DNA of 64,000 nucleotides from CAVQOB01 sp963714325 (GCA_963714325.1 CAVQOB010000008.1:496001-560000); one strand, 5' to 3'. Counted from the stretch's first letter, positions 27,163-36,376 are shown. Program-made: numbers and translations. The notes: generated by a model not told the origin, from the letters alone.

Positions 27163-27384
27163 TCAGCCCGCCGGTTTCGGCGCCGGTGCCTTGCCGCCGC
27201 CGCCGATGGCGAGCGTCGCGCGACCGACATCGGTGGCAGCCCCCGTCACGACGAGATAGCCCGTGCCAACCAGCACCAAAGCGACCAGGAACCAGTAGAC
27301 CGGCAGCATGCGCCTGAGCAGCAGATAGCCGACTAACAGGATCGGCAGCGTCAGCACCAGAATCCCAACGGCTTGTTCGAACAT
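27163..27384 (-). CDS. Small membrane protein (73 aa)
   Basis: The 73-residue protein has two hydrophobic helices (AVGILVLTLPILLVGYLLL and PVYWFLVALVLVGTGYLVV) and a Gly/Lys/Pro tail. ATG 27384 is chosen because GGGAG stands 7 nt upstream; the frame is open to 27405. It is the first gene of a two-gene unit with the 83-residue membrane protein. The 300-bp gap beyond it, up to the RDD gene, contains no convincing gene. Confidence 0.6.
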   Translation of the reverse strand: MFEQAVGILVLTLPILLVGYLLLRRMLPVYWFLVALVLVGTGYLVVTGAATDVGRATLAIGGGGKAPAPKPAG

Positions 27385-27690
27385 CGTGGGTCTCCCGCCG
27401 GCCAACGCCTGCTCCCTTTTACGGCAATGGCGCGCCGGTGTCCTGATCCCGTTTCAAGCAACTCTCATGCGCCGGGGCCCGCGAAGCGCTCTCGCGCGTG
27501 CAAACCGGTCAGTGCCAAACCACGGGCCCACGCCAACGGCGGATCCCGAAAAACAGCCTCTGACCAACCAAACCACGGCTTTCGAACGAGGTCACGTTCG
27601 CCCGTCAGCCCCGGCGCAGAAGCAACAGATGGCCCCGTCTGTCCCCCACACAAGACCCTGCGCAAAAATAATTGCGGCCGCTTCGCCACG

Positions 27691-28437
27691 TCAACCTTCG
27701 GTGATGCGACGCGCGCCCCACAGCCGCCCGCGCCAGCCTCGGAACAGGATGACGAAAAGTGCCGCGATCCAAAGCAGCGTAGCGCCAGTCATGAGTTCGC
27801 GCTCGCCGCTGGAACAACTTCGGTCATTGGACACGCATTGCGATGACAGCATATCGAAGGCCTGAAACATTGCGTACACGAGGGCCAGTACGACAAACGA
27901 CAACAAGCCATAAGCAGCAATGACCAGCAGGCGGCGCAGCTTCGACGGCATGCCGGCCGCAACCAGGTCCGTCAGCTCATGGTGGAAATGGCCGGGCTCG
28001 GCTTGCGCGGCATCGGCGATCCGCACCGTCGACCGCGTCACCAGATCGTGCACGGCCTGATGGCGGCGCGTCGCCATCATGGTGATGAAGGATGGAAGTC
28101 CGAGCACCGTCTTGATGATAAAGCGACCGGTGGCTTTGACGAAACCAAGGTTCGCGCCAGTCTGCTCATCGACGACGCGCAAGTTGCGCAAACGATGGCC
28201 GATCGTTCCGCCCAACGTCGACACGAGAACGGGCTCGTAGAGCAGCGCGCAGAGTACGGCGGCGGTGCCGATGACGCGCGCAAGCGCTTCGGATCCGGTG
28301 ATCGAGATGGCGGACAGCACGCCAAACAGGCCAGCGGTGAACAGCATCATGTCCAGCATGACAGCCTGAATCCGCCGGGACAGCCGGCCATAGAGGACAG
28401 TGGGTGCGCTGTTTCCGGAGGCCGCCGGCAATTCCAT
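27691..28437 (-). CDS. RDD-family membrane protein
   Basis: The 248-residue protein has an RDD domain: LSRRIQAVMLDMMLFTAGLFG, then GGTIGHRLRNLRVVDEQTG. The family's Arg-Asp-Asp positions are recognisable as RR and D in the first helix. A second, C-terminal pair of helices is extra. RDD proteins have been linked to ion or compatible-solute movement, but the role is mostly unknown. ATG 28437 has GGAAGG 6 nt upstream, which overrides the longer frame to 28521. Confidence 0.75.
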   Translation of the reverse strand: MELPAASGNSAPTVLYGRLSRRIQAVMLDMMLFTAGLFGVLSAISITGSEALARVIGTAAVLCALLYEPVLVSTLGGTIGHRLRNLRVVDEQTGANLGFVKATGRFIIKTVLGLPSFITMMATRRHQAVHDLVTRSTVRIADAAQAEPGHFHHELTDLVAAGMPSKLRRLLVIAAYGLLSFVVLALVYAMFQAFDMLSSQCVSNDRSCSSGERELMTGATLLWIAALFVILFRGWRGRLWGARRITEG

Positions 28438-28539
28438 GACCCACCTTCCGTCTACTACCGCGCCCCGCAGCACGCCTTCGTCAACGCACGCACGCGCAGG
28501 ATATACTGTCAATGCCACCATCGTGCCGCGTCAGTCCGC

Positions 28540-28640
28540 GTAGGTTGGGTTAGCGCGGGCTCCAAACGCGCTACGGGCTCTCCCGGTCAACGCGCGTAAC
28601 CCAACAATTCTCGGGCGGAGCGCATGACGTTGGGTTACGC
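28540..28640. repeat. Dispersed palindromic repeat, copy 1
   Basis: The unit begins GTAGGTTGGGTTAGCGCG (28540-28557), continues with CGCGCGTAACCCAACA (28591-28606) and ends with GTTGGGTTACGC (28629-28640). The first and second parts are inverted relative to each other. A second copy with the same three blocks lies at 38534-38637. It resembles REP/BIME-type chromosomal repeats. The rest of 28438-28977 holds no gene. Confidence 0.75.
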
Positions 28641-28832
28641 TGAGTTCGCGAATTCCCTGCCCATTTTGGCTCTTACGCGCGAACGGCTAGAGGGTGAGCG
28701 TGAGGGCGGCTGCTTGCTCTAACGAAAAGTTTGCACCGGTCGCAGACGGAGGGCAAGCTGAAGTCGTTGAGACGGGCCAGCGCTCTCAGGCATCGACGCG
28801 AATGCCCTGGGGCCAACGAAGCTGCGGCAACT

Positions 28833-28867
28833 CCCTCTCCCCGTTGTCCTTCTCAACAGGGAGAGGG
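28833..28867. repeat. Perfect 9-bp inverted repeat (REP-like)
   Basis: CCCTCTCCC at 28833-28841 pairs with GGGAGAGGG at 28859-28867. There is no T run, so it looks like a palindromic repeat rather than a terminator. Confidence 0.55.
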
Positions 28868-28977
28868 AAACGTGCGCACACTCGACGCCCGCTCCTCGTC
28901 CAACCCCGCCTCGATCTCGGATGGCTCTTGTTCGTTCGGGATCAGAGGCAATGCACACGTGAACCTGTACCGAGGCA

Positions 28978-29455
28978 CTACCGTTTCAAAAATCCCCAAA
29001 TCATTTCGCCGAATTGCCAAACTGATGCTAACGCACCAATCACCGTCGCGATCGCAAATAGTTTTTCCGCGATGGACAGTCGCGTCCAACGACTGCGTGG
29101 ATCAACTTCGGCATCCGGCAACCCAATCGCTAACCACTCAATGAAGTTATCGTTTCCGTGGAAACTAAAGCTATCTCTTTTGAATTGGACTGTAAAATTC
29201 ATTGCCGATTGCTTCAGTACGTCACAGCTCCAATAGGTTGCGGATGAGCCCTTTTTGGAGACTTCAATTTGCGGAGTTCTAGCGTAGGGAACTGGAAAGC
29301 TGACCTCGAATGACTCGGTTCGCGACATCGTGAACTTGAAGTCGCCCTTGCTGACGCAATAACTTGGAACGAAACATCAGCGCAGATATTGCCCAGCCGA
29401 ACAATGATCCCGCCAGCAAAATGACTGCGACAGCAGCCTCCCAGTCCCACTTCAT
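28978..29455 (-). pseudogene. Frameshifted membrane-anchored H-type lectin-like gene
   Basis: The frame starting at ATG 29455 encodes a membrane anchor (AAVAVILLAGSLFGWAISAL) and then reads out of frame after SKLLRQQ. The frame ending at 28978 continues naturally from GDFKFTMSRTESFEVSFPV, with an H-type-lectin-like beta pattern (NFTVQFKRDSFSF then FIEWLAIG) and a C-terminal helix. Removing one G from the GGG near 29345-29347 would join them into one protein of about 155 residues. It sits just downstream of glyQ. The lectin assignment is from pattern similarity only. Confidence 0.55.
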
Positions 29456-29501
29456 CGCTTCCCCCGAGTTGCTTGGCCAGTTCAAATTGCGAGTTTACAG
29501 C

Positions 29502-30461
29502 CTACCCCCCACCCTCCGTCTTCAGCCACGCCCCGCAGCACGCCTTCGCCAACTCCCGCACGCGCAGAATATAGCTCTGTCGCTCGGTCACACTGATCAC
29601 GCCGCGCGCATCGAGTAGATTGAAAATGTGCGATGCCTTGATGCACTGGTCATAGGCCGGTAGCGCCATCAGATGCTTATCGCCAGACAACCCCTTCTCC
29701 AGCAGCGCCCCCCCTTTTTTGAGAAGTGATTGGCACTCTGCCTCCGCGTCCTTGAAATGCTGCAAAAGCATCTCTGTATTCGCATGCTCGAAGTTGTACC
29801 GCGAATACTCCTGCTCGGCCTGCTGGAACACGTCGTTGTAGGTGAGCTTGCGCGCATCATCGCGGCCGTTGAAGTTCAGATCCCAGACGCGGTCGACGCC
29901 CTGCACGTACATGGCCAGCCGCTCGAGCCCATAGGTGATCTCACCCGAAACGGGGCGGCAATCGAACCCGCCGACCTGCTGAAAATAGGTGAACTGCGTC
30001 ACCTCCATGCCGTTGCACCACACCTCCCACCCCAAACCCCACGCGCCGAGCGTCGGGCTCTCCCAATCGTCCTCGACAAAGCGGATGTCATTCTTCGCCG
30101 TGTCGATCCCGATCGCATCCAGGCTCTTGAGATACAGCGCCTGAAAATCCGGCGGCGACGGCTTCATGATCACCTGGAACTGGTAGTAATGCTGCATCCG
30201 GTTCGGGTTCTCGCCGTAGCGCCCATCCTTCGGCCGCCGCGACGGCTGCACATAGGCGGCATTCCAGGATTTTGGCCCGAGCGCACGTAGCGTCGTCGCG
30301 GGGTGGAAGGTGCCGGCCCCGACCTCCATGTCGTAGGGTTGCAGAATGGCGCATCCCTGCGCCGCCCAAAATTGCTGCAATGTCAGAATGAGATCCTGGA
30401 ACGCCGCCTTCGGGCGGAGCGCCGGCAGGGCGGGAGAGGCGGTCTTGACGGACGTCGGCAT
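29502..30461 (-). CDS. glyQ: Glycyl-tRNA synthetase alpha subunit
   Basis: The 319-residue class II synthetase subunit contains FQDLILTLQQFWAAQGC, then AYVQPSRRPKDGRYGENPNR (motif 2 region) and SGEITYGLERLAMYVQG (motif 3). It pairs with GlyS to charge tRNA-Gly. glyS, normally close by, is not in this window. ATG 30461 is chosen; the open frame to 30506 is Arg-rich and has no ribosome site. The protein extends about 20 residues past the typical C-terminus (AKACCGAWLK). Confidence 0.93.
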   Translation of the reverse strand: MPTSVKTASPALPALRPKAAFQDLILTLQQFWAAQGCAILQPYDMEVGAGTFHPATTLRALGPKSWNAAYVQPSRRPKDGRYGENPNRMQHYYQFQVIMKPSPPDFQALYLKSLDAIGIDTAKNDIRFVEDDWESPTLGAWGLGWEVWCNGMEVTQFTYFQQVGGFDCRPVSGEITYGLERLAMYVQGVDRVWDLNFNGRDDARKLTYNDVFQQAEQEYSRYNFEHANTEMLLQHFKDAEAECQSLLKKGGALLEKGLSGDKHLMALPAYDQCIKASHIFNLLDARGVISVTERQSYILRVRELAKACCGAWLKTEGGG

Positions 30462-30796
30462 GATGCGCTTTCTACGATGCGGGGATGGGCAAAAATTCAG
30501 CCGCACTATACGGTTTCCCGCGAGCGCGTCATCAGCGAAGTGACGACAGGTTTAGTCGCCGCGCTCAATTTGAGGTCCCAAATTGAGGCGAGAACGGCAA
30601 GCCTCCGCTGCCAATGCACCCACAGGTGTCATTCCGGGGCTTGCCTGCCCTCGGCGAAGGCCGAGGGTCCCCGAGACCCAGTGCGCGGCACATGACATCG
30701 ATCGTGTGGTGCGCAATGAATCCCGGCAATCAATGCCTGGATGACCCGCGACTTGTGGTGATCAGCGTTCCTGCGAATCGGCCCTAGAGGGAACTC
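30462..30796. other. Intergenic region without a gene
   Basis: This 335-bp stretch between the divergent glyQ and the 127-residue membrane protein holds promoters for both and one 8-bp inverted repeat, TCAATTTG/CAAATTGA, at 30565-30586. Open frames here have no domain or ribosome-site support. Confidence 0.5.
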
Positions 30797-31180
30797 ATGG
30801 ATATCCTAGCCTGGCTCTGGTGGCTCATCACCAAAATCATCGGCTTCGTCTGGGGCATAGGCTGGTTCCTCATCGGCGGCTGGGTCTCCGCCATCGCCCA
30901 GATCGCCGTCATCGCCCTCGTCATCTACGCCATGAAATATGGCTGGCAGCGCGCCCCGCACGAAATCTGGCGCGCCTCCAGCGGCTTCGGTCGCTTCTTC
31001 TGGAACTGGTTGCGCGCCCGCGATCCAGGCGCCCTCGCATCGTCAGGCAAAGTCCAAACCCGCGAAGTCATCCGCACCGTCCGGGTCAAAGAACCCGGCG
31101 ACGTCAACCTGTCGACGTTGCTGTCGCTCCTGATGCTCGCCGGCATCGCCATGGCCATCGTCGCACCGGCCATGCGCTGA
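30797..31180 (+). CDS. Small membrane protein (127 aa), unknown
   Basis: The protein has an aromatic-rich N-terminal membrane region (LAWLWWLITKIIGFVWGIGW), a second helix (AIAQIAVIALVIYAM), a basic Trp-rich cytoplasmic loop and a C-terminal helix (LLSLLMLAGIAMAIVAPA). No named family was recognised. AGAGGGAACTC precedes the ATG, giving a reasonable ribosome site. It lies 87 nt upstream of the dodecin gene. Confidence 0.65.
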   Translation: MDILAWLWWLITKIIGFVWGIGWFLIGGWVSAIAQIAVIALVIYAMKYGWQRAPHEIWRASSGFGRFFWNWLRARDPGALASSGKVQTREVIRTVRVKEPGDVNLSTLLSLLMLAGIAMAIVAPAMR

Positions 31181-31267
31181 AATTGGCGATTGTTGCGCGC
31201 ACGCCATCTGCGCTAGGTTCCGCTGACGGACAGTCCGTCCGTGCTCAAATTCAATGGAGTTCCCTCA

Positions 31268-31486
31268 ATGGCCGTGTTGAAAGTCATCGAACTGATGGCG
31301 GAGAGTTCGAAGAGCTGGGAAGACGCAGCCCAGCAAGCCGCCATAAAGGCCGCCAAGACGCTGAAGGGCGTGCGCTCGGTCTGGGTGCAGGACATGTCGG
31401 CCCAGACCGACAAGGCCGGCAAGATCACCAGCTATCGCGTCAATTGCAAAGTCTCGTTCGAAGTTAAGGACTCGAGCAAGGATTGA
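31268..31486 (+). CDS. Dodecin family flavin-binding protein
   Basis: The 72-residue protein has the dodecin pattern VLKVIELMAESSKSWEDAAQ, the flavin-stacking Trp in SVWVQD, and the final strand YRVNCKVSFEVK. Dodecins form hollow dodecamers that store or buffer flavins such as riboflavin, FMN or lumichrome. GGAG is 8 nt upstream of ATG 31268, which is preferred over the open frame from 31241. Confidence 0.9.
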   Translation: MAVLKVIELMAESSKSWEDAAQQAAIKAAKTLKGVRSVWVQDMSAQTDKAGKITSYRVNCKVSFEVKDSSKD

Positions 31487-31525
31487 TCGCGTTACGATCG
31501 GAGCGCGCCGCTGCTTGAGCGGCGC

Positions 31526-32503
31526 TCACTTCCCGAGCAGATGCTTCGTAACGGCGGCCTTGAGATCGGCTGTTGACGCGGCTTTGGCCGCCGCATTGAA
31601 GCCGCCGCTGATGCCGTAGGTGCGACATGCAGCGATGGCCTTGGCGTGACCCTCGGCGATCAAGCGGCCTTGCTTGTCCGTCGTGATTGCACCGCTGGTC
31701 CGCTCTTTCCAGGTGAAGTCCGGCTGCTCCTCGAAAATGCATTTGCTCCAGTTCTCGCCTTTGGGCACGGTGTAGGAGCCATCCGTATCAAAGCCATGAC
31801 TGGCGCCGGGATAGATCTTGACCTCGATCGCTGCGCCTGCGGCTTTTAATTTCTCGGCGTACTCGGTGCAGGGGGTGACGCCAGCGTAGGTATCGGCGCC
31901 GCCGAGCAGCATATAGATCGGGGCGCCGGTGAGCTTCGGGCGATAGTAGTGGCTATCACAGCCGGGATAGACCGGCACGTGCAGTGCAAATCGCACACCC
32001 GGCGGCAGGACACGCGCCGCGGCGCGTTCGAGAGCCGTGCGCAATGTGACACTGCCGCCTTTCGAAAAGCCGACGATGCCGACCTTGTTCGCGTCAATGC
32101 GCGGGTGGGCGGCGAGCGCCTTCAAGGCGTTCAAAGCGTCGTCCGCAATTTCATTGACGGTGACCTGCAATTGATCTGTCACGGTGCTGGTGATACCGCG
32201 CGGCTTGAAGCTGTCGATGACGAAGCTGGCGACTCCAAGCGCAACCATATCGTTGGCGTAGCGGAACTCGCGGCCCTCGGTGACGCCACCGCTGCCATGT
32301 TGAATGACCATCGCCGGCACCTTGCCGGTGCCGGGCGGGAGCAGCAGCGTGCCGCTGACCTGGATTTGTTTGGCGCGATACTCGCGCGGGAATGAAACGG
32401 TTTCGCGAACCGGGCTTTGCGCCAGGGTCGCGCCGCCGAACAGACTGACCATGGCGATTGTCAGGATGGCGCGGCAGATGTGCAGGTGGCGATTGGACAG
32501 CAT
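31526..32503 (-). CDS. Secreted dienelactone hydrolase-like alpha/beta hydrolase
   Basis: The roughly 325-residue protein has a signal peptide (ILTIAMVSLFGGATLAQ), the oxyanion region MVIQHGSGGV and a nucleophile elbow GIVGFSKGGSV (GxSxG). The catalytic histidine lies in YPGASHGFD. It resembles dienelactone hydrolases but is exported, so it may act on esters in the periplasm. GAGG lies 7 nt before ATG 32503; the frame is open to 32617 but unsupported. Confidence 0.82.
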   Translation of the reverse strand: MLSNRHLHICRAILTIAMVSLFGGATLAQSPVRETVSFPREYRAKQIQVSGTLLLPPGTGKVPAMVIQHGSGGVTEGREFRYANDMVALGVASFVIDSFKPRGITSTVTDQLQVTVNEIADDALNALKALAAHPRIDANKVGIVGFSKGGSVTLRTALERAAARVLPPGVRFALHVPVYPGCDSHYYRPKLTGAPIYMLLGGADTYAGVTPCTEYAEKLKAAGAAIEVKIYPGASHGFDTDGSYTVPKGENWSKCIFEEQPDFTWKERTSGAITTDKQGRLIAEGHAKAIAACRTYGISGGFNAAAKAASTADLKAAVTKHLLGK

Positions 32504-32667
32504 CGGAGAACCTCGATCACAAACGTCGCAGCAAACGCTAACACCGATGATCCGATAGCGTCCATACCTCGGACAGGGTATGCGGCGGCTGACGCGGGCG
32601 TGAACCCTTGCCGCCATGGCGATGGCCCGCTAGTGTTCTCACACAAATAAAAGGTACCCTCACCGTC

Positions 32668-32813
32668 GTCATGGCCGCGCAGGCGGCCACCCAAGCAAAT
32701 CAACAATCGTCCCCGGTGTCCCGGACAGATTAACACGAGCCCATCTCGAATTTTAATTCGGATCGCCAACCCAAACTTCGGCTTGCTTGGGTGGCCGCCT
32801 GCGCGGCCATGAC
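32668..32813. repeat. 30-bp perfect inverted repeat element
   Basis: The arms at 32668-32697 and 32784-32813 are perfect inverted copies beginning GTCATGGCCGCGCAGG. The 86-bp interior is not coding. A degenerate piece of the same arm (CGCCTGCGGCCATGACGG) recurs near 39845-39862. It fills most of the 400-bp gap between the hydrolase and murC, which holds no gene. Confidence 0.75.
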
Positions 32814-32905
32814 GGAAGAAAATTCGGGGATCATCTGAATGAGTCACAACACTGGGCCGCACGCGAATCGTCGGTTTTTTCGGCCGCTTAATCTGGAGCC
32901 TGACC

Positions 32906-34318
32906 ATGCAGATCCCGAAAACGCTTGGCCCCATCCACATCGTCGGTATTGGCGGGATTGGCATGAGTGCGATTGCCGAGGTGCTGCATGCGCAGGGCTA
33001 CACCGTGCAGGGCAGCGACCAGAAGGATGGCGCCAATCTGGAACGGCTGCGCCAAAAGGGTATGCGGATTTTTGTTGGCCACGATGCGGGCCATCTCGCG
33101 GGCGCTGCGTTTGTTGTGCTGTCGACGGCGGTGAAGACTGGTAATCCCGAATTTGACGGCGCGCGGGCGAAGGGCATGACGATCATCCGCCGCGCGGAGA
33201 TGCTGGCGGAGGTGATGCGGCCATTCTCGACGGTCTCGGTAACCGGGACGCACGGCAAGACGACGACGACGTCGCTGGTGGCGCATCTGATGACCGCGGG
33301 CGGGCTCGATCCGACGGTGATCACCGGCGGGATCATCAATGATTGGGGTTCCAACGCGCGGCTCGGCAAAAGCCGTTGGATGGTGGTCGAGGCGGACGAG
33401 AGCGACGGCACGTTCGCGCGCATTCCAACCGAGATCGGCGTCGTCACGAACATCGATCCGGAGCATCTCGATTACTTTGGTTCCGTCGCGGCGATGCACG
33501 CGGAGTTCGAGACGTTCTTCAAACAGATCCCGTTCTATGGATTGGCGATCGCGTGCGTCGATCATCTGGAAGTGCAGGCGATGATCGGACGCCTGGGTTT
33601 GCGCCAGGATGGCCGGCGGCTGCTGACTTATGGCGAGCACGCGGACGCCGATCTGCGTTTGACAAGGGTCGAGATCATCGGCCGCATGACGCATTTCGAA
33701 GCGAGCTTATCGTCGCGCGTCAAAGGCGGGGCTCGGGTGGTGAAGGGACTCGCCGTGCCGGTGCCCGGGCATCACAACGCGCTCAATGCACTGGCGGCAT
33801 TTGCGGTTGCAAGCGAAGCGGGGCTGTCGGACGTGGCGATCATGGCGGGCATGGCTAGCTTCTCCGGCGTCAAGCGGCGGTTCCAGCCGACGGGCACGTG
33901 GAACGGCGTCGAGATTTTCGACGACTATGGGCATCATCCCGTGGAGATCGCGGCGGTGTTGAAGGCGGCGCGGGCGGGGGCGAAGGCCGGTCGTGTGATC
34001 GCCATCTGCGAACCACATCGCTACACGCGGCTCAAGGATTTGTTCGGGGATTTTGCGACGTGTTTCGGCGATGCCGACGCGGTGATTGTCGGGCCACTCT
34101 ATGCGGCGGGTGAGAAGCCGATCGAGGGTGTCTCACATGCCGCACTCGCCATGGCGATCAGCGCGCAGGGTCACCGGCAAGCGCGGCATGTCGATAGTCC
34201 GCGCGATCTGGTTCCGGCGATTAAAGAGATGGCGCGGGCCGGCGATACAGTGGTCGTCTTCGGCGCCGGGCAGTCAACGGAGTGGGCGCATGCGTTGCCG
34301 GGGTGGCTGGCGGAATGA
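32906..34318 (+). CDS. murC: UDP-N-acetylmuramate-L-alanine ligase MurC
   Basis: The 470-residue Mur ligase has the N-terminal dinucleotide-like motif IHIVGIGGIGMSAIAEVLH. The ATP P-loop is VTGTHGKTTTTSL, the central segment contains VVEADESDGTFARIP, and the C-terminal domain has FDDYGHHPVEI. It adds L-alanine to UDP-MurNAc in the cytoplasm. In related bacteria it lies between murG and murB; here murG is missing upstream and murB begins 694 nt downstream. Confidence 0.95.
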   Translation: MQIPKTLGPIHIVGIGGIGMSAIAEVLHAQGYTVQGSDQKDGANLERLRQKGMRIFVGHDAGHLAGAAFVVLSTAVKTGNPEFDGARAKGMTIIRRAEMLAEVMRPFSTVSVTGTHGKTTTTSLVAHLMTAGGLDPTVITGGIINDWGSNARLGKSRWMVVEADESDGTFARIPTEIGVVTNIDPEHLDYFGSVAAMHAEFETFFKQIPFYGLAIACVDHLEVQAMIGRLGLRQDGRRLLTYGEHADADLRLTRVEIIGRMTHFEASLSSRVKGGARVVKGLAVPVPGHHNALNALAAFAVASEAGLSDVAIMAGMASFSGVKRRFQPTGTWNGVEIFDDYGHHPVEIAAVLKAARAGAKAGRVIAICEPHRYTRLKDLFGDFATCFGDADAVIVGPLYAAGEKPIEGVSHAALAMAISAQGHRQARHVDSPRDLVPAIKEMARAGDTVVVFGAGQSTEWAHALPGWLAE

Positions 34319-35012
34319 CCGGGACCCGGCTGGTTTGGGATTAATTTTCAACCCAACGTGATTAATCGCGCCACGGCACTTTTAAGGCCACCTGCAGGGG
34401 CGGAAAGTATTTTGGCTAGGGTGGTAGCCGAAACATGTGCGAAGGCATCAGGCGGGCTTCTTTTGCCGGAATTTCGCTATTCAAATTTGTTGTCTCTAGT
34501 TTTGCACCCGTCTTCGCGCCTCTTGGTGCCTGATGGCTGGAATTTACCAATTTGTGTTGAATTTTTGCGGGCTGAACGCGTCGAGCGGCCGGGTTTCCTA
34601 GGGTCGTTCAGGTTCAGGTTGAATCGTGGAACGACCCTAGCTCTTTGTTTTCTGGTGCTTCTTTTCGGGAAAACCGCTCACACTTTTCCCGGATGCACTG
34701 CTGGGTTCAACGGGTCGAGTGCTCCACACTTTCCGAATTGTGCTTATTGTCATCCCGTGCGCACTGCAGCACTGAGCAATCGCGAAGTGGTGCAGTGCAG
34801 ACACGGGACCTTGTCCCGGCGCGTCTCGCAAGGTCCCGCATCTGCGAAGCAGTGTTTCCCCCGGCCGACGCCCGGGCTCACGCTGCATCGCGTGCGGGAT
34901 GACAGCGGAAATTTTTCGATGGGTGAAACGGGTGGTTCAGCCGGTCCAATGCAGCATCGCGTCGTCGGCGCGTGTATAAGCGGCGAATCATCTGGCGACT
35001 TGAGACGACCCC
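34319..35012. repeat. Repeat-rich spacer between murC and murB
   Basis: The 694-bp spacer holds several inverted repeats. CTAGGGTCGTTC/GAACGACCCTAG lies at 34598-34640, with a 19-nt loop. GGGAAAA/TTTTCCC lies near 34668-34691. A nested REP-like cassette lies around 34750-34905 (CGGGACCTTG/CAAGGTCCCG inside TCATCCCG/CGGGATGA arms). An open frame from 34358 to 35038 exists, but its composition is unlike a protein. It seems to be inserted non-coding DNA. Confidence 0.6.
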
Positions 35013-35970
35013 ATGACCTTTCCCGACATCACGTCTGACTTGAAATCCAAGCTGCCGGACGTGCGCGGGCGGTTGATCGCCAACGCGGCGATGGCCGACA
35101 TCACGTGGTTTCGCGCGGGCGGACCGGCGCAGGTTTTGTTCACGCCAGCGGATGAAGCGGACCTCGCGTATTTCCTGAAAGGCATTCCGGCTGAGTTGCC
35201 GGTGTTCGTGATCGGGCTCGGGTCAAATCTGCTGGTTCGGGACGGCGGTGTGCCCGGCATAGTCATTCGGCTAGGCCGTGGGTTCGGCGAGATCACGATC
35301 GAGGACGGGCATCGGCTGCGCACCGGGACCGTGGTGCCGGACGTAAAGGTGGCGCGGGCGGCAAGCGACGCGGGCATCATGGGGCTGGCGTTTTATCGCG
35401 GCATTCCCGGTTCGATCGGCGGGGCGTTGCGCATGAATGCGGGCGCGCATGGCACGGAGACGAAGGATTGTCTGATCGGTGCGCGCGCGGTTGATCGGCA
35501 GGGCCAGATCCACGTGCTGTCGCTGGCCGACATGCAATTCACCTATCGGCATTGTGGGATTCCCTCTGACTGGATTTTCACCGAGGCGACGTTTCAGGGC
35601 CATGCAGGGCGATCCGGCGGAAATCCAGAAGCAGATGGCCGAGGTCGCTGAATATCGCGAGGCGAACCAGCCGATCAAGGATCGGACGGGCGGATCGACG
35701 TTCAAAAACCCGCCGGGCCACAGCGCGTGGAAGCTGGTGGACGCGGCGGGCCTGCGCGGGTTCCGCGTCGGTGGCGCCAAGGTGTCGGAGATGCATTGCA
35801 ATTTTCTGATCAACGACCAAGGCGCGAGTGGCGAAGATATCGAGACGCTCGGCGAGACGGTGCGGGCGCGGGTGAATGCGCACTCGGGCATCGCGCTCGA
35901 GTGGGAGATCATCCGGCTCGGCGTGCCGCTACCGGGACGCAAGACGGGCGAGGGGTTGGTAACCGAATAA
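35013..35970 (+). pseudogene. murB: murB (UDP-N-acetylenolpyruvoylglucosamine reductase), frameshifted
   Basis: The first part reads as MurB: ITWFRAGGPAQVLFTPADEA, then VFVIGLGSNLLVRDGGVPG and FYRGIPGSIGGALRMNAGAH. It shifts frame after EATFQG (near 35601). The remainder continues in the next frame from MQGDPAEIQKQMAEVAEYRE through TGGSTFKNPPGHSAWKLVDA to the end at 35970. One extra C at about 35598-35601 would explain it; removing it restores about 318 residues. MurB is essential, so an assembly error or a second copy is likely. Confidence 0.85.
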
Positions 35971-36376
35971 TCGTTCGAGGATTAGCGGATGACGGACGCC
36001 GCAAATCAGTTTATCTGCCAACCAGGATGAGTGTCTGACTGGCCCAGCCAGGTCACGTGTGTTGAGCGCCGGACACCCCAGCGGAAAATGCCATGTCGGG
36101 CCCAATCCAGAAATGCGCCCAAAACGATTGACGGCTCCCCTACGCACGACAGAGGGAGCCGTTGAGTTGTGCAACGCCAACGCGATCAACACTGTTACCC
36201 TGCTACGCTCGCCCTCGCGAGCAACGCTTTCCAGAGTTGTTCTAGACGCAAAAAAGTGCGTCACCCCTCCTGCCACTCTCGCGAGTTGCAGGATTTTTTT
36301 TGCGCCTGGACGACTTTGTCGTCGCAGGTATTGCTTCCCAACGCTCACTCCCAAACGCTGAAGGCAAACACGCCCA

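Noticed and set aside
27465..27689. A 74-codon minus-strand frame between the RDD gene and the small membrane proteins
   Set aside because: No ribosome site or domain, and Arg/Gly/Pro-rich composition like an antisense shadow.
34358..35038. A 226-codon open frame in the murC-murB spacer
   Set aside because: It crosses several palindromic repeats and has no ribosome site, no domain pattern and an amino-acid mix typical of non-coding DNA. It also overlaps the start of murB.
36132..36163. ACGGCTCCC/GGGAGCCGT hairpin as murB terminator
   Set aside because: There is no T run on the plus strand and it lies 160 bp after murB. It may be an ordinary palindrome.
36059..36361. A 100-codon open frame after murB
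   Set aside because: It spans a hairpin and repeat-rich DNA, and has no ribosome site or protein-like composition.
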